From Oscillibacter faecalis_A (GTDB taxonomy: Bacteria; Bacillota; Clostridia; Oscillospirales; Oscillospiraceae): a DNA stretch of 64,000 bases. Below are positions 58,204 through 64,000 of the stretch, piece by piece. The number at the start of each line of letters is the position of its first letter. Within the stretch, counting starts at the first letter, position 1. The position numbers were made by a program, and so were the translations under genes. The DNA lies in the NCBI RefSeq assembly GCF_029218125.1, contig NZ_JARFXX010000001.1, positions 186,001 through 250,000 of the forward strand, in the 5' to 3' direction. Under the pieces are notes generated by a model. The model saw only the letters and a list, made by a program, of their open reading frames with translations, was not told the DNA's origin and searched no databases.

Positions 58204-59220
58204 ATGAAGCTGCGTGTCCCGGATTATTTTGACGATTTTTCCTGTCTGGCGGGGGCGTGCCCTCATAGCTGCTGCATGGAGTGGGAGGTTGTTTTGGACG
58301 AGGACACCGCCCGGCGGTACCGCGCTCTCCCCGGCCCGCTGGGGGAGCGGCTCCGCGCCGCGATGCAACTTGACGGAGAGGACTGGTGCTTTCCGCTTCG
58401 CGGCGGGCGCTGCCCCTTTTTGAATCAGGAAAATCTCTGTGAGGTGCACCTCACCTTGGACGAGGCGGCCACCTCTGTCACCTGCCGGGAGCACCCCCGG
58501 TTCGTGGAAGATTACGGCACGTTCCGGGAGGTCACACTGTCCGCCTCCTGCCCTGAGGCGAACCGGCTTCTGCTGAGCAGCGAGGCCCCGCTGCTGTTTC
58601 CGGAGCGAACGGACGATACGCCCGCAGAGGCGGGGGACGAATGGCTGACGTGGCTTTTGCCCCTGCGGGAACGGATGCTGGCGCTTTTGCAGAATCGCAC
58701 CCGCCCTCTGAACGCTCGGCTGCGGGATATTCTGCTGCTGGCCCAAGGCGTACAGGAGCGGCTGGACGCAGAGGACGAGGATGCCCTGCCGGAATTGGTC
58801 GAAGGACCGCTCCCGGCGCATTCCGCCGCGCCGGAAACCACGGGGCTGTTCCCTTACGCCCTGCAATTTTTGGAAACGCTGGAGGTTTTAGAGCCGGACT
58901 GGCGGGACCTTCTGCACCGGGGAGAAGCGGCGGAGCCGGCACCGGTATCCGAGGCGCTTTTGGAGCGCATTGCCGCGTATTTTCTGTTCCACTATATTTT
59001 AAAGGCGGTCAATGACGGGGATGTGCTGGGGCAGACGCAGCTGTGCATTTTCGCCGTGCTGACCATCCGGTGCCTTGCGGCGGTATGCGGTCCTGCGGAG
59101 GCGCTGCGCCGGTTCAGCTGTGAGATCGAGCATGATGAGGAAAACCTGTCCGCACTGCGGGATGGTTTTTGGGCTCAAGAAGAGTTGTCCCCCGCGCATT
59201 TTTATGCCGAGCTTGGCTGA
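58204..59220 (+). CDS. FliB-family protein (flagellin lysine N-methylase-like)
   Basis: A 338-residue member of the YkgJ/FliB family with a conserved Cys-rich N-terminal part: FSCLAGACPHSCCMEWEVVL (about 12-31), then GGRCPFLNQENLCEVHLTLD and SVTCREHPRFV, the cysteine set that binds an Fe-S or zinc centre. FliB methylates flagellin lysines in enteric bacteria. No flagellar genes are in this window, and many Clostridia carry such orphans, so the substrate is uncertain. The ATG at 58204 has an AGGAGGAAG site. Monocistronic. Confidence 0.85.
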   Translation: MKLRVPDYFDDFSCLAGACPHSCCMEWEVVLDEDTARRYRALPGPLGERLRAAMQLDGEDWCFPLRGGRCPFLNQENLCEVHLTLDEAATSVTCREHPRFVEDYGTFREVTLSASCPEANRLLLSSEAPLLFPERTDDTPAEAGDEWLTWLLPLRERMLALLQNRTRPLNARLRDILLLAQGVQERLDAEDEDALPELVEGPLPAHSAAPETTGLFPYALQFLETLEVLEPDWRDLLHRGEAAEPAPVSEALLERIAAYFLFHYILKAVNDGDVLGQTQLCIFAVLTIRCLAAVCGPAEALRRFSCEIEHDEENLSALRDGFWAQEELSPAHFYAELG

Positions 59221-59295
59221 CCGCATGCTTTTGTGCAGATTGCTCGTATATTTTCAATTTTATTTATTCAAAATGTAAAATATATACAAAATCTA

Positions 59296-59324
59296 TTGAC
59301 ATTTTCAAGGGTTCATTGTACAGT
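59296..59324 (+). promoter_or_regulatory. Strong orphan promoter
   Basis: Consensus TTGACA (59296-59301) and TACAGT (59319-59324), 17-base spacer, in a gene-free stretch (59221-59649). AAGGAGG follows 10 bases after the -10. Confidence 0.7.
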
Positions 59325-59342
59325 AAAGGCACAAGGAGGGCA

Positions 59343-59423
59343 GTGCTTCCGAACCCAAATCCGCCGTTCCTTGAGCGCCGCTTCAGTGGGCCGCGCCGTC
59401 AAATACGAAGTGCCATCATTTAA
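59343..59423 (+). CDS. Possible 26-residue peptide from the orphan promoter
   Basis: A GTG at 59343 sits 5 bases after AAGGAGGG and opens a 26-codon frame (MLPNPNPPFLERRFSGPRRQ then IRSAII), basic and without a membrane helix. It could be a small peptide or just the start of a non-coding transcript. Recorded because promoter, ribosome site, frame and terminator occur in the right order. Confidence 0.25.
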   Translation: MLPNPNPPFLERRFSGPRRQIRSAII

Positions 59424-59547
59424 TGAATCGCGTGAGATGAGTCTCTGCACGCACCCGGCACCTCATGGATTGGCAGCCAGTGTTCTGCAGCAGCGGCAAT
59501 ATAGATGGAAGCAGAGGTAACCATATTGAAAGAAACACAGCAGAAGT

Positions 59548-59590
59548 AGCCCCCATTCGCCGTTGGAGCGAGTGGGGGCTGATGCTTTTT
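59548..59590 (+). terminator. Terminator of the orphan unit
   Basis: AGCCCCCATTCGC and GCGAGTGGGGGCT arms around a short loop, then GATGCTTTTT. Confidence 0.7.
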
Positions 59591-59606
59591 CAGAATAAAG
59601 TTTTTA

Positions 59607-59650
59607 TTGGCAGTCAGAAAGCAAAAATTTGCTTCCTGACTGCCGTTTTT
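59607..59650. terminator. Bidirectional terminator next to the DUF815 ATPase
   Basis: GGCAGTCAG and CTGACTGCC outer arms with AAGCAAA/TTTGCTT inner arms, followed by GTTTTT on the plus strand and AATAAAAA on the minus strand. Confidence 0.75.
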
Positions 59651-60873
59651 CAGCGATCTAATTGATTGACAAACTGCTGCGCCGTGCGGCCGGAACGGCT
59701 GCCGCTGCGGACCTGCCATGTGGCGGCCGCCGCCCGGAGCTGCTCGGCAGTCAGGTCCGTTCCTGCCCTTTCGGAGAGGATGGAGACGATTTGCTGATAT
59801 TCCTCAAAGGTGGGGGCAGGATAGAAAAGCTGCAAACCGAAGCGGCTGGCAAGGGACAGCTTTTCCTCTACCGTATCGGAGCGGTGGATGTCACCGTCAT
59901 GCTCTATATCGCTGCGGTCGCTCCACACCTCCCGCACCAGATGGCGGCGGTTGGAGGTGGCGCAGATTCGCACGTTTTCCGGCGGGGCCTCCGCGCCGCC
60001 CTCCATGACCGCCTTCAGATATTTATAGGAGGTCTCGTTTTCCTCAAAGGAGAGATCGTCCAAAAACAGGAGAAAGCGGTAATTGCGGCCCTTGATCTGC
60101 CGCAGAAGCGCCGGAATAAGGTCATACTGCTCCTTATAAACCTCAATAAGCCGCAGCCCCTTCGCCGCGTATTCATTGGCAATAGCCTGTACGCTGGTGG
60201 ACTTGCCGGTTCCGGCATCGCCGTAGAGTAGGACATTATTGCCGCCCCGGCCATGCAGAAATGCCTCGGTATTGCGGACCAACTGCTCCTTTTGCTGCCG
60301 GTAGCCTACCAAATCCGCAAGGCGCACCGGGGGCTGGTCCCGCACTGGGAGCAATCGGACGCCATCGGCCTCCCGCCGGACGCGGAACACCTGCCCCAGC
60401 CCTAATTGACCGACGCCGTGGCTTTGATAAAAAGCAGTCAGACAGTCCAGCAGCGCCGCCGGGGAGGCGGCGTCTGCCAGCGCGGCGGCCAGCTCCGTCA
60501 GCGGAGCGCTTTCCTTACCCTGGCGGCTCTCGTGGTGAAAATTTCGCAGAAGAGGCCATGGCCCCTCCTCCGGCGGGGCGGACAGCAGGGCATGGAAAAC
60601 AGCCATGTCCGCCAGCGCCAGCGCGCTGAGGGTGTCCTCCGGGCCGGTGCGGCGCTCCCATGAGAGGGAGAAAGGGTTCTCGTGCTCCGTCAGCGTCCAC
60701 GCGATGCAGCAGCGCCACAGGTCGCCCTGCCAGCCGTTTTCCACCGCCAGCGCCACCACCTCCGCCTGCGCCGCCGTGCGGACGGTCTCTGCCGGGTCCA
60801 TGAGCCGCCGCAAGAGGCTCTCCGGCGTCTGGCGGTACAAAAGCAGGCGGTCCAATGCTTCAGCCGTGTTCAT
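59650..60873 (-). CDS. AAA-type ATPase of the DUF815 family
   Basis: A 407-residue protein with an N-terminal helical region and a C-terminal P-loop ATPase. Walker A is LLYGDAGTGKSTSVQAI (near 215), Walker B LLFLDDLSFEENE (near 272) and sensor region RICATSNRRHLVREVW. The layout matches DUF815 ATPases, whose role is unknown. The ATG at 60873 has a GAGGGAGCG site; it starts 12 bases after the ilvD stop, so it is probably read with the ilv genes. Confidence 0.85.
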   Translation of the reverse strand: MNTAEALDRLLLYRQTPESLLRRLMDPAETVRTAAQAEVVALAVENGWQGDLWRCCIAWTLTEHENPFSLSWERRTGPEDTLSALALADMAVFHALLSAPPEEGPWPLLRNFHHESRQGKESAPLTELAAALADAASPAALLDCLTAFYQSHGVGQLGLGQVFRVRREADGVRLLPVRDQPPVRLADLVGYRQQKEQLVRNTEAFLHGRGGNNVLLYGDAGTGKSTSVQAIANEYAAKGLRLIEVYKEQYDLIPALLRQIKGRNYRFLLFLDDLSFEENETSYKYLKAVMEGGAEAPPENVRICATSNRRHLVREVWSDRSDIEHDGDIHRSDTVEEKLSLASRFGLQLFYPAPTFEEYQQIVSILSERAGTDLTAEQLRAAAATWQVRSGSRSGRTAQQFVNQLDR

Positions 60874-60884
60874 ACACCGCTCCC

Positions 60885-62546
60885 TCATTCCAGAATGGCG
60901 CCCCTGTCGGCAGAGGACACCAGCTTGGCATATCGGGCAAGGTAACCGGTTTTGATCTTCGGCTCAGGACAGACCCAATTTTTCCGGCGCTCCGCCAGCT
61001 CCGCGTCCTCCACGCACAGGTGGAGGGAGCGTCCGGGAATGTCGATCTCGATGAGGTCGCCCTCCTGCACCAGACCGATGACGCCGCCGGAGGCAGCCTC
61101 CGGGCTGACGTGGCCGATGGACGCTCCCCGGGTCGCGCCGGAGAACCGGCCGTCGGTGATGAGGGCCACATCCTTGTCCAATCCCATACCGGCGATGGCG
61201 GAGGTGGGGTTCAGCATTTCCCGCATACCGGGGCCGCCCTTGGGTCCCTCGTAGCGAATCACCACCACATCACCGGGATGGATGCCGCCGGCGTAGATGA
61301 CGGCGATGGCCTCCTCCTCGCTGTTGAACACCCGGGCGGGGCCCTTGTGCCGCAGCATTTCCGGGGCCACGGCGCTCTGCTTCACCACGCAGCCGTCCGG
61401 GGCCAGATTGCCGAACAGGGCGGCGATGCCGCCGGTCTTGGAATAAGGCTCCTCCAGCGGGCGGATGAGACTGGTGTCCAGATTCTCCGCCGTTTCCAGG
61501 TTTTCCCCTACGGTCTTACCCGTTACGGTGGGCAGCGAGGTATCCAGCAGACCGGCCTTGGTCAGCTCCTTCATCACGGCCCAGACGCCGCCGGCCCGGT
61601 CCAGATCCTCGATATAGGTGTCGCCGGCAGGGGCCAGATGGCAGAGGTTGGGAGTTTTGTCGCTGATGCCGTTGACCATGCGCAGATTCAGCTCCACCCC
61701 GGCCTCGTGGGCGATGGCGGGGAGGTGGAGCATGGTATTGGTGGAGCAGCCCAGCGCCATGTCCACGGTCTCGGCATTGTGGAAGGCGGCCTTTGTCATG
61801 ATGTCACGGGGACGGACGTTCTTTTTCACCAGCTCCATGATCTTCATGCCGGTCTCCTTGGCCAGCCGCAGACGGGCGGAATACACGGCGGGAATGGTGC
61901 CGTTGCCCCGCAGGGCCATGCCGATGGCCTCTGTAAGACAGTTCATGGAGTTGGCGGTGTACATCCCGGAGCAGGAGCCGCAGGTGGGGCAGGCATTTTC
62001 CGTGTAGTCCGCCACACCGGCCTCGTCCAGCTTTCCTGCGTGATAAGCGCCCACCGCCTCGAACATATGGCTCAGGCAGGTGCGGCGGCCATCTCTGAGA
62101 CGGCCTGCCAGCATGGGGCCGCCGGAGCAGAAGATGGTGGGGATATTCAGCCGCGCCGCCGCCATCAGCAGGCCCGGCACGTTCTTGTCGCAGTTGGGAA
62201 TCATCACAAGTCCATCGAACTGGTGGGCCATGACCATAGCCTCTGTGGAGTCGGCAATGAGGTCGCGGCTCACCAGCGAATACTTCATACCCACATGGCC
62301 CATAGCGATTCCGTCGCACACGGCGATGGCCGGGAACATCACCGGCGTACCGCCGGCGGCCCGGACGCCGGCTTTCACCGCCTCGGCGATCTTGTCCAGC
62401 CCCATGTGGCCGGGAACGATCTCGTTATAGGAGCTGACCACGCCGATGAGGGGCCGGGAAAGCTCCTCATCGGTATAGCCCAGCGCATACAGCAAGCTGC
62501 GGTTCGGCGTACGCTCCACGCCGGTCTTGATCTCATCAGAACGCAT
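60885..62546 (-). CDS. ilvD: Dihydroxy-acid dehydratase
   Basis: Fe-S dehydratase of valine/isoleucine (and pantothenate) synthesis; 553 residues. Signatures: PAIAVCDGIAMGHVGMKYSL, MIPNCDKNVPGLLMAA (cluster Cys), and CPTCGSCSGMYTANSMNCL (cluster Cys and the family signature). The cluster makes it oxygen-sensitive, in line with an anaerobe. The ATG at 62546 has a CGGAGGAG site. It is 25 bases after ilvC in an ilvN-ilvC-ilvD order. Confidence 0.97.
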   Translation of the reverse strand: MRSDEIKTGVERTPNRSLLYALGYTDEELSRPLIGVVSSYNEIVPGHMGLDKIAEAVKAGVRAAGGTPVMFPAIAVCDGIAMGHVGMKYSLVSRDLIADSTEAMVMAHQFDGLVMIPNCDKNVPGLLMAAARLNIPTIFCSGGPMLAGRLRDGRRTCLSHMFEAVGAYHAGKLDEAGVADYTENACPTCGSCSGMYTANSMNCLTEAIGMALRGNGTIPAVYSARLRLAKETGMKIMELVKKNVRPRDIMTKAAFHNAETVDMALGCSTNTMLHLPAIAHEAGVELNLRMVNGISDKTPNLCHLAPAGDTYIEDLDRAGGVWAVMKELTKAGLLDTSLPTVTGKTVGENLETAENLDTSLIRPLEEPYSKTGGIAALFGNLAPDGCVVKQSAVAPEMLRHKGPARVFNSEEEAIAVIYAGGIHPGDVVVIRYEGPKGGPGMREMLNPTSAIAGMGLDKDVALITDGRFSGATRGASIGHVSPEAASGGVIGLVQEGDLIEIDIPGRSLHLCVEDAELAERRKNWVCPEPKIKTGYLARYAKLVSSADRGAILE

Positions 62547-62570
62547 AGCTTTCTCCTCCGATACCTCTTT

Positions 62571-63593
62571 TTAGTCAGATGCCGTGTCGAGATTTTTATC
62601 ACCACTCCAGATCATGTTGCGGCGCAATTCCTCGCCCACCAGCTCCATGGGGTGCTTTGCCAGTTGGTCCCGCTTGGAATTGAAGAACGTGCGGCCCCGG
62701 CTCTTGTTCTCGGCGATCCAGCGGCCGGCAAACGTACCGTCCTGAATATCCGCCAGCACGGCCCGCATCCGGGCCTTGGTCTCCTCGTGAGGCAGCACCC
62801 GGGGGCCGGAAAAGTACTCGCCGAACTCAGCGGTATCGGAGATAGAGTAGTTCATCGCGGCCACACCGCCCTTATTGATAAGGTCAACGATAAGCTTCAT
62901 CTCATGAATGCACTCAAAATAGGCGTTTTCGGGAGCGTAGCCGGCCTCCACCAGCGTTTCAAAGCCGCACTGCATCAAATCCACCACGCCGCCGCACAGA
63001 ACGGTCTGCTCGCCGAAGAGGTCCGTCTCGGTCTCATCGTGGAACGTGGTCTCCATAATACCCGCCCGAGCGCCGCCGATGCCGGCGATGTAGGCCAGCG
63101 CGATCTCATAGGCCCGGCCGGTGGCGTTCTGCTCCACGGCTACCAGACAGGGCACACCCTTGCCGGAGACATAGGTGGAGCGGACGGTGTGGCCGGGGCC
63201 CTTGGGGGCCGCCATAAACACATCCACACCGGCAGGGGGCACGATCTGCTTATAGCGGATGTTGAAGCCGTGGGCAAAGGCCAGCGCGTTGCCCTCCTCC
63301 AGATAGGGGGCGATGTCCTTTTTATATACGTCGGCCTGCACCTCATCGTTGATGAGCAGCATCACAACGTCGCCCCACTTGGCGGCCTCGGCAATGGTCT
63401 TGACAGTGAGCCCCGCGGCCTCCGCCTGGGCCCAGTTCTTGGAGCCTTCCCGCAGGCCCACGCAGACCTCGCAGCCGGAGTCCTTCAGGTTCAGGGCATG
63501 GGCGTGGCCCTGAGAGCCGTAGCCGATCACAGCGATTTTCTTTCCGTTGAGATAGTTCAGGTCGCAGTCCTTTTCGTAATACATCTTAGCCAT
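62571..63593 (-). CDS. ilvC: Ketol-acid reductoisomerase
   Basis: Second enzyme of branched-chain amino-acid synthesis: isomerises and reduces acetolactate with NAD(P)H and Mg. 340 residues, class I (short form). Rossmann loop VIGYGSQGHAHALNLKDSG (near 23), catalytic His in FAHGFNI, Mg ligands in ETDLFGEQTVLCGG (Asp/Glu pair) and ECIHEMKLIVDLI. The loop after the GxGxxG reads GLREGSKNW, the NADPH-type pattern. The ATG at 63593 has a GGAGAAAG site. Confidence 0.97.
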   Translation of the reverse strand: MAKMYYEKDCDLNYLNGKKIAVIGYGSQGHAHALNLKDSGCEVCVGLREGSKNWAQAEAAGLTVKTIAEAAKWGDVVMLLINDEVQADVYKKDIAPYLEEGNALAFAHGFNIRYKQIVPPAGVDVFMAAPKGPGHTVRSTYVSGKGVPCLVAVEQNATGRAYEIALAYIAGIGGARAGIMETTFHDETETDLFGEQTVLCGGVVDLMQCGFETLVEAGYAPENAYFECIHEMKLIVDLINKGGVAAMNYSISDTAEFGEYFSGPRVLPHEETKARMRAVLADIQDGTFAGRWIAENKSRGRTFFNSKRDQLAKHPMELVGEELRRNMIWSGDKNLDTASD

Positions 63594-63647
63594 GGTTCTT
63601 TCTCCTTTTTCTTTCGTTTTTAGTTTTTTATCGTAAAATGCACAGAT

Positions 63648-64000
63648 TTACAGCATTTTTCCCAGATTGAATTCCAGTGTTTCCTTCCGTTCGTCCTGAA
63701 TGGTATAGCGGCCCCGCTCCAGCGCCACCATGCCGGTGCGGACCATTTCCAGAATACCGAACTCCCGCAGCAGGTCGGTGAGGGCCTCATTTTTCGACTC
63801 CTCGCCGATGACTGCCAGCGTCATGGAGGTGGCGGAGACATCCAGAATGGACGCCCGGAACACATTGGCAAGCTGAATCAGCTCGTTGCGGATGCTTCGG
63901 TTCTCCGCCCGGACCTTGCAGAGCACCAGCTCCCGGCGGATGGAGTGCTCGTCCGCCAGCAGTCGGACGGAGTGCACCGGCACCATTTTGGATAATTGGT
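63648..64000 (-). CDS. ilvN: Acetolactate synthase small subunit, C-terminal part (runs off the right edge)
   Basis: Regulatory subunit of acetolactate synthase, which binds valine for feedback control. The frame is open to the end of the window (codons before the Met at 63986 read QLSK), so the true start lies beyond base 64000. Seen here: VRLLADEHSIRRELVLCKVR (the usual SVxRELxLIKV block), then the C-terminal ACT-like domain with ASILDVSATSMTLAVIGEES and LREFGILEMVRTGMVALERG. First visible gene of ilvN-ilvC-ilvD; the catalytic ilvB is presumably just upstream. Confidence 0.93.
   Translation of the reverse strand, partial: QLSKMVPVHSVRLLADEHSIRRELVLCKVRAENRSIRNELIQLANVFRASILDVSATSMTLAVIGEESKNEALTDLLREFGILEMVRTGMVALERGRYTIQDERKETLEFNLGKML

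Overview
The window looks like a piece of chromosome from a moderately high-GC, anaerobic, spore-forming Firmicute of the Oscillospiraceae type (Oscillibacter/Flavonifractor-like; this is inferred from gene content and order, no search was run). Evidence: pyruvate:ferredoxin oxidoreductase, small ferredoxins, SpoIIE, a SpoVAF/GerA-type protein behind a sigma-G-like promoter, SLH-domain surface proteins, strong Shine-Dalgarno sites, and intrinsic terminators after most transcription units. Most of the window is ordinary core genome. No CRISPR array, rRNA, complete insertion sequence or prophage was seen.

Layout. 1-2.3 kb: feoB (runs off the left edge), two feoA genes and a divergent DtxR/MntR-type regulator with three operator-like dyads. 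2.3-5.3 kb: an Asp/Glu racemase-family gene, a three-gene small operon ending in a sigma-region-4-like protein, tRNA-Thr and tRNA-Tyr, and a LexA-like self-cleaving repressor. 5.3-10.2 kb: dus, an ECF sigma factor and its anti-sigma factor; spoIIE and a small membrane protein. 10.2-18.9 kb: the classic rimP-nusA-ylxR-ylxQ-infB-rbfA-nrnA-truB-ribF operon, read leftward. 19-22.3 kb: lrgAB and a zur-znuC-znuB zinc cluster. 22.4-31.5 kb: nucleotidyltransferase, secreted SGNH hydrolase, cinA, GNAT acetyltransferase, thiI, SLH protein, MoxR/VWA pair. 31.5-40 kb: ZIP transporter, guanine deaminase behind a purine-riboswitch-like leader, mfd, pth, comM/yifB. 40-48.8 kb: nifJ, a phage-tail-like gene and a 1280-residue S-layer protein. 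48.7-51.2 kb: a recombinase locus with an invertible promoter. 51.2-64 kb: cyclophilin, typA, serA, spoVAF-like gene, ferredoxins, fliB-like gene, an ATPase, ilvD, ilvC and ilvN (runs off the right edge).

Three things stand out. (1) A perfect 25-bp inverted repeat (50071-50095 and 50296-50320) brackets a 200-bp segment that carries a good promoter. It lies between an intact tyrosine recombinase gene and a gene for a protein with two degenerate recombinase-like domains plus two winged helices. As read, the promoter points away from that gene; inversion would turn it on. (2) Two 162-bp copies (about 94% identical) of a small element, plus a third with the same ends but a different interior, each sit exactly between two direct copies of a rho-independent terminator hairpin. 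The hairpin sequence differs at each site, so a family of small mobile elements appears to target and duplicate terminators. (3) The guanine deaminase leader fits the purine riboswitch fold, with a six-base Watson-Crick kissing loop between enlarged loops and a terminator whose 5' arm overlaps P1; this predicts a ligand-ON switch.
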